A DNA stretch of 64,000 bases from Brasenia schreberi. Taxonomy: Eukaryota > Streptophyta > Magnoliopsida > Nymphaeales > Cabombaceae. The stretch lies in assembly GCA_036023115.1 (NCBI GenBank), contig JAYKKT010000089.1:13841001-13905000 (forward strand). Reading direction: 5' to 3'. Numbering within the stretch: position 1 is the first letter of the stretch; each line of letters begins with the position of its first letter. Shown here piece by piece: positions 25,385 to 37,118 of this stretch. The position numbers and the translations under genes were made by a program. The notes beneath the pieces were generated by a model, which had not been told where the DNA came from, ran no database searches, and saw nothing but the letters and a program-made list of their open reading frames with translations.

Positions 25385-27555
25385 TGTAGATGTGAAATTT
25401 TCACTCCAAGCCTATGTAGAGACTTGAAGCAATCCTTTCAACACTACTTCGTGTGCGAGCGTGCCAGCTAGTTTTCAAAACTAGCAAAATTGTGATTCTG
25501 ACTTTACGATTGTGGCTAAACGAGATCTTTTCGCTTTAGGCCTTCTTAAACCGATGCTTAAGGGTCAGCCTAAGCGCTTTAAAGATTCCAAATGAGCAGG
25601 TAATATTTCAAATTCACATGAAAATAGGGTGTTTGACAAGAATAGACTACTGAACTTGGTTTTCAAGTTTAAAAACAACAAGTTCTGAAAAACAAAAACT
25701 GATTTTGTTTTTAAGACTTGTTTCACAAATTATTTTGAGTGACTTAGAGACCTCTAAAATTCATGAAAATTTACAAGACAGAGCCTGAAATATGGAGATT
25801 CTAGGACACCTTTTGATTTTGAAGTTGGGATTGGGATGATACAAAATTAATTCTGCAAAGTGTCTCTGCTCAGATACCCGAAATTATTCTATCACAAAAA
25901 AATAAAGACCCAAAGATGGGGCTATCTCGGTGCTCAAAGTTTCAAATTTAGTGCACTTGATCTTGTTGGAAAGATATGAATGTTAGCTTTCCAATAAAGT
26001 AAGAATCACTGATTTTGGACAACTGCAGACAAAGTTATGGGATAAATACCTAGGCTCTGTTGTAGGAAAACAGAGTTGATAGAGAGTTTTCAGAAATTTC
26101 CTTAATCTTGTAAAGCTTTTAATACATGGTTTCAGGACCCTAAAATTCTCGAAAAGTTTATTGTAAGTGGGATTGTATGTGTAGATATAGTGTGCAAAAT
26201 TTTGGGGTGATTGGAGTAGCGGTTTCACAATTAAAAATTAGCAATCAACATATGTAGTGATGCTGAAAATCAGTTTTCTGGTTTTTATAACATACATGAT
26301 GTAAAACTCACATGAATTAAAGTGCAACAACACAACATAACAAATTAAATTGTTGAAGGAAAATGAATTGAAATATATCTAACAACTTAAGCATAGAGGG
26401 GATTAAAAGATATAAAGTGTTTATAGCATATAGAGAGGTAGAATGAAGAACACAAACATATAGAGTGCATAAGTAAAGAATAGAGAAATTTCAGCACATC
26501 TACTTCTATTACATCATGGGGGGAGACAAAGCTCCATTAATACAATCCCTTTTGAATTGAATGTGAAGAAGAGATATAAATGAATAAAGTTAGAACAATA
26601 CTTATACGGATTCTCAAGAAACCGACCTCTAATGGTGGTGCACTATCCTCACCTTCCCTCTTTTCATTCTTCTTTATCACTCAAACCTAAGTGACAGCAC
26701 TTGCCTTGATCCTAGCACTATCTTTCCTCTCTAAACCTCTCCCTAGTAGCCCACAATTCCCCACAAGATAGCCCAAGGTGCAGCAATTTTTCTAACTCTT
26801 CAAGGATGGGAGAACACGCCTCCCTTGGCCTCTATTTATAGGCCAAGGGGGGCTTTCTAGGCCTTTCTTTGGGGCAGGTGTCCCAAGGCCCATATCCAAC
26901 CCATGACCCATCACTTTCACGTAGAGGAGTGGTCCCCCTTGGTCAAACATGGACCATCCCCATGTAGGCTGGTTGTGAGCTTGATCCATGTGCACCTAGC
27001 CATGATTGGTTAGGTACTTGATGTCTCCAAGTTCAATTGGCCGGTCTTCAAGTTGATATGGCTCCTTTTGTTGGCTCATCCCCTTGAATCCAAGGTAAGT
27101 AAGAATGTCATTTGCTGTTTAGCCCAAAGATGTAGGGTAGATAAGACTAGGAAAGCTTGGTGAAGTTAAGATATTTGGTTCAAACTCAGTTAGGCTTCAT
27201 GTTTAATTCAATCAAATCAAGTTTAAGATTTAATTGAATTTGACTGGGTTTGATGAGGCCGTCCACTTGATTTGATCTTGGATGAAGATGTGCATTGACT
27301 TGATCTACTCCTTTGCTTCCCGACTTGTCCTTCGCGAACTCGATCCTGGCTCAAAGCGGGCCCCACTATCACCATAATTTCTACCAGATTCACTCCAATC
27401 TTCTGGACTGTATCCTTTGAACTTTAATTTGAAATATTTTAAAATCTTTATTTTAAAGATTTAAAATTTTTATTTTAAAGCCAAAAGATTTTTAAAACAA
27501 GTCAGCTTTTGAAGTTGGGAGTGTTTTGAGAAAAATTTTATTTAGAGTGTTTACA
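25385..27555 (-). repeat. Tat element LTR (3' LTR, full length)
   Basis: 2171 bp, TGTAGATGTGAAATTTTC... to ...AGAGTGTTTACA on the plus strand. In element orientation a TATA box (CTATAAATAGAGG) lies at about 26830-26843. The polypurine tract (AAAGAGGGGCATC on the minus strand) adjoins at 27556-27570. Confidence 0.9.
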
Positions 27556-28860
27556 GATGCCCCTCTTTGGCATTAATCCAAATTCATTTGGATAATGGCA
27601 AAGAATAAAACACCCTTTTTGATTTACTTCCCATATTGTCTTGATAATTTAAATCATCCTTCATTTCATAAAACTCGTTCCTTGGATAATAGAGGAGGGA
27701 ATTTTAGCCAAAGGGCCCATGCTGAGTGCTAGTCCTAAACATGATCATGCATGGCCGACTTAGAATGTTTGCATATATGATGTGTGATGCAAATGAAGTG
27801 TGAAGTTTAGAGACTCATTTAGGAGATGGATTAGCTTGAGGAAAAGCCTATGAAGGATGGATGCCCCAAGTAAGATAATCCAATGTCGTTTGACATTTCG
27901 GGTTTTCAAAATTTGTTTTCAAAAGGGAACTCCTTTTAGTTTCTATCAAAAGGACTTCCAATTTTTCATATTTCACCTCATTTGGGTTTCAATACTCACT
28001 ACTTAGCAGAGGTTTTGTAGGAAATTTTGGAAAATATTTCAAAATTCTATTTCCCACATAACAAAGTCTAATTCTCAAACAAAATGAAATCCCAATAAGT
28101 AGATTTTATTCTTATTTTAGGATTTTTATGGATAAAACCTTTGAACATTGGGATAAGCTGTAGGGATTTGGGAAAGAGTTACCACGGTTCCTTCTGAAGC
28201 GTCTCGTAGTTTAAGGTAAAGAGATGAAAAATTGCTCTTTTTGAGCTTTGGCTTTTTCTTTTCTATCAACAGAGAGGGTCTCCCTTTTTTTTCTTTTTGG
28301 AGGATTTTTTTGTATTCTCTCTTTTTTTCTTTTTCTCATTCAAAGAGAAGACCTATTTCGGAGGAATTTTTGTATTCCCTCTTTCTATTCGAAAGGAAGA
28401 CCTCTTTATGAAGGAGTTTTTGTATTCTCTTTTTCTTTTGAATTTTGCCAATTTTTCTTTTTGGTAGAGAAGTAAAATGGGGGGAAACTTATCCCTTTGG
28501 CTACTCGATTCAACCAAGATCATCCCATTTCGTAATAGCATCTACCATTTGAAAATATTTTGCTATATTGAACTAGGCTTCATTTTGTAAGCCAATTTTT
28601 TTTGAAATGTTACCAAATTATTTTGAAAACTCTACTTTTCATAAAGCATCGATTCTCTCATTTACGGCCATACAATCAATCTTGATCCTTCTTTCAAGAA
28701 GTTCAAAGGAGACTCATTTAAAAATCTTTTTGAAAGAATTTAGCATAGGCCCTAGATATGATATTTTTTCAAATATTGGGTATTTATAGGGTCTACTAAA
28801 TTTCTACCCTCAACATCAATCAACTAATATGCATTGTTGGTAGTTATTCACCTTACAACA
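27556..28860 (-). other. Tat element 3' untranslated region
   Basis: This is non-coding sequence between integrase and the 3' LTR. It has T-rich tandem units of about 50-60 bp (28300-28440), each with 'tttttgtattc' followed by 'gaagacc'-type words. Confidence 0.6.
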
Positions 28861-28871
28861 TAGGGATCATC

Positions 28872-29812
28872 TCACTTGGGCCGCCACTTTTTAAGTGGAT
28901 GTGGGCCATGATGGTGGATGATTTTGAATATAAGGCCTCCCACTTTGAAGTGGCGAGCCTTCATATGCTTTTCATAATGCTGAGTTATCCTTTGCCAGTA
29001 TGCATGTGCATGATCCATAGCAAAGAGCCTTTTCTCATCTAACAGATCAAGCTCAACCATTCTAGCATGTTGTAAAGTCTCTATGGGAAGGTCGAGTGCA
29101 AGTGATGTATGAAATGAATGCAATTTGGCATGAATGAGAAGTATGACATTTGTACCATAGATCAACTTGAATGGTGTGGCATTGGTGGGTGTTCGGATGG
29201 AAGTTCTATAAGCCCATAAGGCTTCATCAAGCTTCTCGTGCTATGTCCTACCCTTCTCTAAGGTTTTCTCAATGATGCTTATGAGAGTCTTGTTTGTGGC
29301 TTCGGCTTGGCCGTTGCCTTAAGGGTAGAGTAGAGCGATGAAAAGTGTTGAGTTATGCCATAGGTATTACATAACTTTTCCATCTTCTTATTCTTGAAAG
29401 GGGTGTCATTATCCGACACTAGGTCCCTTGGAACTCCAAATCGAGCCAAGATATTTTTCTTAATGAATGCTACTATATGTTGTCCTTGGACATTAGCCAA
29501 GGAGGTAGCTTCAACCCATTTAGAAAAACATTCAGTAGCTCCTAAGATGAACCTATGTCCATTCGATGCAATTGGGGAGATGGGTCCTATGATGTCAAAT
29601 GCCCACATGGTGAAGGGTCATGGGCTTACAATGGAATGCAAAGTGGACGATGGGATATGAATGGCATATCCATGCACTTGACATTGATGATATTTCCTAA
29701 CATGATCATGACAATCTTGCTTAAGGTTGGACCAAAAATAACTGGCCCTAAGTATCTTCATGGCCATCATATTTGAATTGACATGGCCTCCACATTCTAT
29801 CGTGGAACTCAT
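28872..29812 (-). pseudogene. Tat element integrase, broken
   Basis: The zinc-finger end has YFWSNLKQDCHDHVRKYHQC (from about 29785). The catalytic core at 29608-29279 has WAFDIIGPI, FSKWVEA and FGVPRDLVSDND. A C-terminal stretch at 29165-28872 has LDEKRLFAMDHAHAYWQRI and KARHFKVGGLIFK. The three parts are in different frames or separated by stops, and the core frame drifts after HFSSLYSTL. The two aspartates of the DDE site can be seen; the glutamate region is out of frame. Integrase would insert element cDNA in the nucleus; this copy is dead. Confidence 0.8.
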
Positions 29813-30005
29813 GCATTATAGTCTTAGCCTCATTAAGGTCTACACATCTCAACAAGATGTCGAAAAAACTCTTTTTGTAAAGAATCCCTCCTAAAATCAC
29901 ATATCGGGTTGAAATTTTTCGAATAAAAGATTTATCCTTGGAAGAAACAAATTTGAGAAATCTTTCATTTTCTAAAAAGTTTTTAATGTCATGAAACCAA
30001 GGTTT

Positions 30006-30548
30006 TTACATGGAATTTTGGTCATTTTGACAAATCTCCAAACCGTGGATGGATGGAGTGGGTGAGTGCCAATTTTCTAAGGATCGAATTCCCATGGTGG
30101 GATCAACCCTTAGAGATGAACCTAGGGATGAGAGGGCATCTGCTATGGTGTTGTCCTCTCTACCTATGTGGGTGAGTGGGCATGACTTGAAGGAATAAAC
30201 CAATTGAGTGGCCAATTCGTGGTATGGTATGAGTTTTTCATTTTTGACTTACCAAATTTTTGAAACTTGGTTTATAACAAGCATAGAATCTCCAAAGACT
30301 TCAATACATAATGCCCCTAGATTTTTCAAAATTTTTAGGCCTTGTATGAGTGCTTCATATTCAACCACATTATTTGAGCATGAAAAATCTAGTCGAATGA
30401 CAATTGGGATTTCTCCCTTTTCAAGGGATATGAGGATGATTCCCATACCTGCCCCTTGTTGATTCTTTGCCCCATCAAAATACATTCTCCGTACTTGATC
30501 TTCATTAAAACAATTTGCTAAAACATGATTTTGAAATTCATTCTCCAT
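30006..30548 (-). pseudogene. Tat element second RNase H (archaeal type)
   Basis: MYFDGAKNQQGAGMGIILIS, VVEYEALIQGLKIL and CIEVFGDSMLVINQV (30548-30249) are followed, after a break, by THIGREDNTIADALSSLGSS (30215-30006). The four acidic catalytic positions (FDGA, EYEA, GDS, ADAL) all remain. The domain is the lineage marker of Tat elements, where it sits between pol RNase H and integrase. A stop or frame change splits it near 30240. Confidence 0.82.
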
Positions 30549-30599
30549 ACTTGCACCTATCTTGACACATTTTGGGTTAGACTCACTCCCTAGATTGAT

Positions 30600-31140
30600 T
30601 TCTACAAAATCCTTTCCTATGGAATTTGAAGGTTTTTTTCAGTCAAGAATTCTATAAAATTCAAAAAGCTCGAAGGCTTGATCTTCCTCATGGATGAGGA
30701 GATTTTCCTCCTTGCTTTGATCATTCTCAAAAACTTTAATTTCTAAGGAAGTGCTAGGAAAGAGAATGGTGTTGTGGATGACAAGCTTGAACGATTTTGG
30801 TTTGGGAATATATATAAGCTTGGAAGAACTCGAAAATGAGCTTTGTACATTGCCAATATTTTTGGAATTTTTGAATTTTTTATTTTTTTGTCTTTTTCAA
30901 AGCAAATGCTAGAAGGATGAATGTAAAAGATTTTCTTTTTGAAATTTTCAAATTTTTCAATTTTTTTGACTTTTTCCAAACAAAGACTAGGAGAAGGAAC
31001 ATAAACAACTTTCTTTTTTGAATTTTTAGGTTTTTCAAATATTTTTGGGTTTTGAAAGTTTTTCAATTTTTTTTTGGTTTTTTCAAATATATAATTTTTT
31101 TGGATTTTTGTCTAAGGAGGGATCTTCCATTTTACCTACA
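30600..31140 (-). other. Lys/Phe-rich region where reverse transcriptase is expected
   Basis: The minus-strand frame at 31066-30743 encodes a low-complexity peptide with an approximate internal repeat (VVYVPSPSLCLEKVKKIEKF, then IFYIHPSSICFEKDKKI). No reverse-transcriptase motif (no YxDD, no LDL/SGY block) is visible in any frame. An internal deletion between protease and second RNase H is inferred. Confidence 0.6.
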
Positions 31141-31156
31141 AAAAAAATGTCATGAA

Positions 31157-31528
31157 TTAAACTCTAAACAAGAGGTCTAAGCCATAGGTTTCGGTGTTAG
31201 TGGGTTCTAGGGTACCCTTGACCCAAGTGGTCTTAGGTGGTGGCTCAGGGGGTATGGATGGAGTGTAGCACAATCCATATCGACTTGGGTTAGGTGTAGG
31301 TAGGATGAGCTCTAACCTACCTTGGCTTTGGGAGCCTAGACCTTGGTAAGGTGTGTATCCCATGCTCAACATCATATTCCAAGGCTTCTTGAGTTTTGAA
31401 AAGTTTTTATAAAGTGGATGACCTTGGAATATGGTGTCGTCCATGTCATGGATGTACACACGACTTGGCTTGGATGGGGTCTTGGGGATAGGAGCTAGAG
31501 ATAGTTCTGGTTTTCCTAGAACACACAC
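31157..31528 (-). pseudogene. Tat element region with G-patch-like motif
   Basis: It encodes 123 residues including MLSMGYTPYQGLGSQSQGRL, which resembles a G-patch of the kind found next to protease in some gypsy elements. The flanks are proline-rich. It lies between protease and the place where RT should be. Confidence 0.5.
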
Positions 31529-31600
31529 GACCCTAGATTGAGAAGTTGGGAGTGGCTTGGGCTTCCCTAGGGGTGGACGACTTCATGATTTTGGGTTTAC

Positions 31601-32494
31601 CTAAGAGGTGGATGGGTGGTGGTTGACTAAGAGAAATTTGACTAAGGATGGAAGGGGCCTCTCCACGACCTCTTCACAGGATGGATGACTTGATATGCAA
31701 GGAAAATTTCGGATTCCCTTAAGTTGGGGATGATGTTCTCCAAGAATCACCACTACTTGGTCTTCCCACAGGATTTTCTCATACTTATGAAATGTGGAAG
31801 GAACGGCCCGGAGACTATGAATCCATGGCCTTCCTAGTAATAGGTTGAAATGGGGGTTTATATCTAAGACATGAAACAGTCTCGTGTGTTGAATATCCCC
31901 AACTTTTATGGGCAATTCTATGGCTCCTAAGGGATGGAATGCATTACCATCGTATCTAGTGATAACGATGGAACTTGGCTCTAGCCTTGACATGGTAACT
32001 CCTACTTGAAAGGCTACGCGCAACGGAAGGATGTTTACACCTCCTCTCCCATTGACCAAATACTTGTCTAAAGTGTGGTGATTAAAAACCACCTCTATAT
32101 GCAAGGTTTGGTTATGGTCCATATATGGTCTCTCCAATTCATCCTCCGTGAACACGATGGGAGCCTTGACACATATTGGTGAGACCAAGAAGGATAAGGA
32201 CTCAAGAGTGATGGATGGGTTAACCTTGACCCTTTCTAAGATTCCTTCTAAAACTTGTCTATGTGTAGGTGAAGTTTGGATCAACTCTAGGATAGACATA
32301 TTTATGGAAAGTTTTGAAAGGTAAAATTCCAAATCATAAGGGGTTAACACTATATTTTTACATTTGTCCATGCCATGTGATGCATTAGGAATGTATACTT
32401 TTGGAGGGCCGGGTAAAACGACTACTTTCTTGCTAGGATTCTTAGCTAAATATGGAGGTTTATAGATTCTTTCGGACCTAATTACCTCGCCCAC
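31601..32494 (-). pseudogene. Tat element aspartic protease region
   Basis: An open frame of 297 codons with GGVNILPLRVAFQVGVTMSR, then FHPLGAIELPIKVG and LDINPHFNLLLGRPWIHSL. This is the retropepsin fold typical of gypsy elements and would process Gag-Pol. At the active-site loop the frame reads LVNGRGGVNIL, where the family has an aspartate (D-S/T/G-G); here asparagine occupies that place. The frame is open at its upstream side, so it is a fragment of a longer frame. It is the longest undamaged piece of the element. Confidence 0.75.
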
Positions 32495-33221
32495 ACCTTC
32501 CCTAAGGCTCGCTCCTATCTTGGCTCTATTTTGATGCTTCGGAGCACCACAAAATCTCTACTAAGGCTCTAGTCAGAGGCGGGACTCTAAATGCTCCCTA
32601 GATCACTACTTGCTTGGATTTTTTTATTACGATAAAAGGTGGTGTGTGGCAAGTAGCGTGTATCGTATGCAATGCATGCTACATTCCATGAACCTTGAGT
32701 GGGAGATGACATACCTCTTTTTCCTTCCCGCTTGTGCTTGCATGATTTGGGAAGGGTTCCTTTAAGACCGCTTGAGAGGGCTCCGATTCTTCCGTGACGT
32801 GGAGCCTTCCTTACTCAATCAAGTCTTTGATTTTATTTAAAAGTGCAAAAGATTTATTCATTCAAAAATTTTCCCTTGAGGGGTGTCCTTTCGGGAAGAG
32901 TAGGGAGAGTGACCAATCATTGGGTTAGAAGGAGGTCTAGGACTTCCGTGATGGGTTGTCCTAATTGAGTGAATTCTTTTCTTTCAAAATTCCTTTGAGG
33001 TATTTTTACATGTTTTCGTTTGGAATTTTTAGAAGGTTCATCGGGCTTGGTTCCATACGGACATTTGCAATCTTTTGGGTTTTTTCCCTATTGTTCGATA
33101 TGGGTGGCCCATATGCCCCTTGTTTTTCGAAATGATTTTTTTAAAAATTTCTCCCTTTTCATAAGTCTTCGTAAACTCCTTTTTTCAAATTGGATTCGAA
33201 GAGGGAAGCCTCTTTTATAAG

Positions 33222-34064
33222 TTATTGGAAATTTGAAATCTCATGAAGGGAGAGAAAAGCTTTTAAATCGTTTCTAAAATTTTCAAGGATGAACATCACA
33301 CTGCATCCTTTAGAGATGGGCTCCCTTACTTGCCCCAGGAGAGACCTCCATCTAATGATGAATGCATGTGCATCCTCATTAGGTGTTTGTTTGGTGTCTC
33401 TCAAGGTGTTCAAAGTAGGGGTGACTTCCACGTTATGAGAAAAATGTTACATGAAACAATTTGCCAACTCCTCGAAGGTGGCGAATTGGCTCAAGTCATA
33501 GGAAAACAACCATTTAGAAGTATTTCCCTTGAGGGAGAGGGGGAACCAATAAACCCATTTTGATGACTCCTTCTTCTTTTTGTAAGCCCTTTAAGAAAAG
33601 AGTTGAAGGTGGGATCTAGGATCCTCACTTCCGTCATACTGATAGAAATTTGGTAAGTCATCGTCACTATCGATTTGATCATCGGATGGTAGAAAATCTA
33701 ATAGTGCATATGATCTCTTTTCCTTGGTTTGGCCTTTCAACAATTGTTGTAAGGCTTTTCTATCTTTCAAGGTGAAGGATTTGGGTTCTCGTTCCTCCTC
33801 TAACATAGAGGTCTCTTTGGGTTTCTTTGAGTGATTTGATTTCTTGTGAGCCTTGGGTTTCTTGCCATGAGAGGAGCAAGATTCTACTACCTCAGCCTCT
33901 TGGCTTATTGCAGTGATATTTTCTTCCATTTTTCTCATTAGTTCCCTTTTGAGGGAGGCAAACACATCCCTTTTCATAATCTCTTTTGAAATTCTTTTAA
34001 AAAATCGACTTGATGAGCATGAATCCCGACTTGACACTTCACATGATCCTTCCGAACTAGACAT
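33222..34064 (-). pseudogene. Tat element gag, broken
   Basis: It starts at ATG 34064 with a Ser-rich and Lys-rich N-terminus (KKPKAHKKSNHSKKPKE) leading to LPNFYQYDGSEDP. A frameshift near 33595 and an in-frame stop near 33450 separate this from the capsid part, EVTPTLNTLRDTKQTPNEDA followed by FIIRWRSL (33431-33222). Homology to the retrotransposon gag domain is by motif order. Confidence 0.75.
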
Positions 34065-34178
34065 GTTTTAAATAATTGAGATATGTAAAAACCTATACAC
34101 AAGGGAAGTATTAACACCAAGATTTTAAAGGATTGGAGTTCAAAAAATCACCAAGAATTGGAATCCCAAAAGACTCGG

Positions 34179-34196
34179 GTCTCACCCGGTGTGCCA
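34179..34196 (-). other. Tat element primer binding site candidate
   Basis: TGGCACACCGGGTGAGAC on the minus strand starts four bases (TAAT) after the 5' LTR end. TGG is the expected complement of a tRNA CCA end. I cannot assign the tRNA. Confidence 0.6.
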
Positions 34197-34200
34197 ATTA

Positions 34201-35709
34201 TGTAGATATAAAATTTTCACTCCAAGCCTATGTAGAGACTTAAAGCAATCCTTTCAACACTACTTCATGCACGATTGTGCCAGCTAGTTTCCAAAACTAG
34301 CAAAATTGTGATTCTGACTTTGCGATTGTGGCTAAGCGATATCGTTTCACTTTACGCCTTCTTAAACCGATGCTCAAGGATCAGCCTAAGCGCTTTAAGG
34401 ATTCCAAATGAGTAGATGATATTTCAAATTCATGTGAAAATAGGCTGTTGAAAAGAATAGACTAGAGAACTTGGTTTTCAAGTTTAAAAACAACAAGTTC
34501 TGAAAAACAGAAACTGATTTTGTTTTCAGGACTTGTTTCCCAAATTGTTTTGAGTGATTTAGAGACCTCCAAAATTCATAAAAATTTTACAGGACATAGT
34601 TTGAAATGTGGAGATTCTAGGACACCTTTTGATTTTGAATTTGGGATTGAAACAATATAAAATTAATTTGACAAAGTGTCTCTGCTCAGATACCCATAAT
34701 TGTTCTATCACACAAATACAAAGACCCAAAGATAAGGCTGTATCTCGGTCCTCAAAGTTCCAAATTTAGTGCACTTGGTTTTGTTGGAAAGCTATTAATG
34801 TTAACTTTCCAATAAAGAAAGAATAACTGATTTTAGACAACTATAGACAAAGTTATGGGATAAATATATAGGCTCTATTGTAGGAAAATAGAGTTGATAG
34901 AGAGTTTCAAAAATTTCCCTAATCTTGCACAGCTTTTAATACAAGGTTTCACGGTCCTAAAATTCTCAACAATTTTGTTGTAAGTGAGCTTATAGATCAA
35001 GGGGGCCTTTCTAGGCCTTTCTTTGGGGCGGGTGTCCCAAGGCCCATATCCAACCCATGGCCCATCACTTTCACGTGGAGGAGTGGTCCCCCTTGGTCAA
35101 ACATGGACCAGCCCCATGTGGGTTGGTTGTGAGCTTGATCCATGTACACCTAGCCATGATCGGTTAGGTACTTAATGCCTCTAAGTTCAATTGGTCGGTC
35201 TTCAAGTTGATATGGCTCCTTTTGTTGGCTCATCCCCTTAAATCCAAGGTAGGTAAGAATGACATTTGATGTTTAGCCCAAAGATGTAGGGTAGATAAGA
35301 CTAGGAAAGCTTAGTGAAGTCAAGATATTTGGTTCAAACTCAGTTAAGCTTCATGTTTAATTCAATCAAATCAAGTTTAGGATTTAATTGAATTTGATTG
35401 GGTTTGTTGAGGCTGACTACTTGATTTGATCTTGGATGAGGATGTGAATTGGCTTGATCTACTCCCTTGCTTCCTGACTTGTCTTTCGCGAACTCGATCT
35501 TGGCTCGAAGCGGGCCCCACTGTCACCCTAATTTTTGCCAGATTCACTCCAATCTTTTGGATAGTATCCTTTGAACTTTAATTTGAAACCTTTTAAAATC
35601 TTTATTTTAAAGATTTAAAATTTTCATTTTAAAGCCAAAAGATTTTTAAGACAAGTCAGCTTTCGAAGTTGGGAGTGTTTTTAGAAAAAATTTATTTAGG
35701 GTGTTTACA
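34201..35709 (-). repeat. Tat element LTR (5' LTR, internally deleted)
   Basis: 1509 bp with the same ends as the LTR at 25385-27555. Around 34980-35005 it jumps from '...ttgtaagtgagc' to '...caagggggcctttctaggcc', missing about 0.65 kb present in the other LTR, including its TATA box region. Confidence 0.9.
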
Positions 35710-37007
35710 TGTATTTAAGGAAACAATATTACCCCCTACTTCAGTTGCAACAAATGAAGAAAAGGAAAAGTATAAGATATTTCTAAAAGATGATACTATA
35801 ACTAAGACCATAATGTTAAACTACATGGAAGATGACTTGATTATGATTTTTGAGGAATATGAGACAACTAAAGAATTATTTGATTCTTTGACCACAAAAT
35901 ATGATACTACAACTAAGCTGCATGTACAACTACTCCTTCAAAAATACACTTCTTATAAAATGAAAGAAGATGATAATGTAGTTGAACATGTTGACTAAAT
36001 ATTAGTAATGGATAAGGATTTAGTTGTACCAAAGTTAATCATTCTTGAACCAATGCAGATATATATGATTCTAAATAGTCTACCCCCTTCTTAGATTATG
36101 GTAATCATAACACTTAGACTTCGATAAGATTTTATCCTTTCACAACTCTCATTAAAACTAGCAATTGATGAAGAACATATGAACAAAAACAAAATGAAAA
36201 TGTTGCTAATTGCTCAAGATGACTTATAGTCTAGCTCCAAAAATAACTAGGATAAGAGAAAACCAAATAAAAAAATTGTTAAGAATAAAAGGCAGGGCGA
36301 TCAAAACTTTAAGAAATCGTAAGAATTTGCTTCTTAGGTAAAGTGCTTCAACTGTGGCAAGATGATGCACTACAAAATAGACTACCAAAATAAGAAGAAC
36401 AATAATGGAAGCAATCAATGACACGGGCCAACAGAAAAGCAAGACATAATCTGCATCATTTGTAAGTGCCTCTATTTGGACCACCCGGTGACTAGTTGGT
36501 AGATCTACTCTGGAGTGACCCAGCATATTTCAAAGAGCAAAGAGGGATAATGGATCTTAAAGAATACAAACTTGGCAAGCATCGAGTGTATATGGAAAAT
36601 AATATATTTTTTGATGTTCTTGGGGTTGAGTCATTTAGGATTTTTATACAAGGCATACCGATTGTACTTACTAATGTAGTAATTATGCCCACTATTAGGC
36701 ACAATCTTGTATCGGTCCCTACCTTACTAAAGAAAGGGTATGAGGTCAGGTTTGTCCTTGGCAAAGTCACTATGAGAAAGCGTAACAAGATAGCATTTTC
36801 TGGTTTATTTGATGCTAAGCATGAATTGTTCAAACTTGATATAAATGAAAATGAAAGTTCTTCTGCTCATATTGATTCTATGTGATTTATGTGAATGTAT
36901 GGCATAAGATTGAGTCATATAAGTGTAAAGAAGTTGCGAAAATTAACCAACTTTAACTTATTGTCTAAAACACTTTTAATAAGTACGGGGCATGTATACA
37001 AGAAAAA

Positions 37008-37118
37008 CTGCTACAACTACAACTACAACTAAGCCTTTTCCCATACTAGACAGGGTCGACTACATGGATTTTTTGTTTCCACATATCTCTATCATATGCC
37101 ATGTTAGCAGTTAACTCA
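37008..37118 (-). mobile_element. 5'-truncated RTE LINE copy in Copia-1 integrase
   Basis: 111 bp matching the 3' end of the RTE at 38413 (tail of CTACAACTACAAC, then 'aagccttttcccatactag', then 'ccatgttagcagttaactc'). The flanks TATACAAGAAAAA (36995-37007) and TATACAAGAGAAA (37119-37131) are the target duplication. Copia-2 lacks it at the same place. Confidence 0.88.

Larger units (their letters stand above)
25385..35709 (-). mobile_element. Tat-lineage Ty3/gypsy element nested in Copia-1 gag
   Basis: It has long LTRs at both ends (25385-27555 and 34201-35709), a PBS next to the right LTR and a polypurine tract next to the left. The minus-strand order is gag, protease, second (archaeal-type) RNase H, integrase. 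That RNase H is the signature of the Tat group (Tat/Ogre/Retand). No reverse transcriptase or first RNase H could be found between 30549 and 31600. The target duplication is TATAC (25380-25384) versus TGTAT (35710-35714). Removing the element plus one duplication rejoins the Copia-1 gag frame, aligned with Copia-2 codon by codon. The total is 10.3 kb, short for the group because pol is deleted. Confidence 0.92.
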
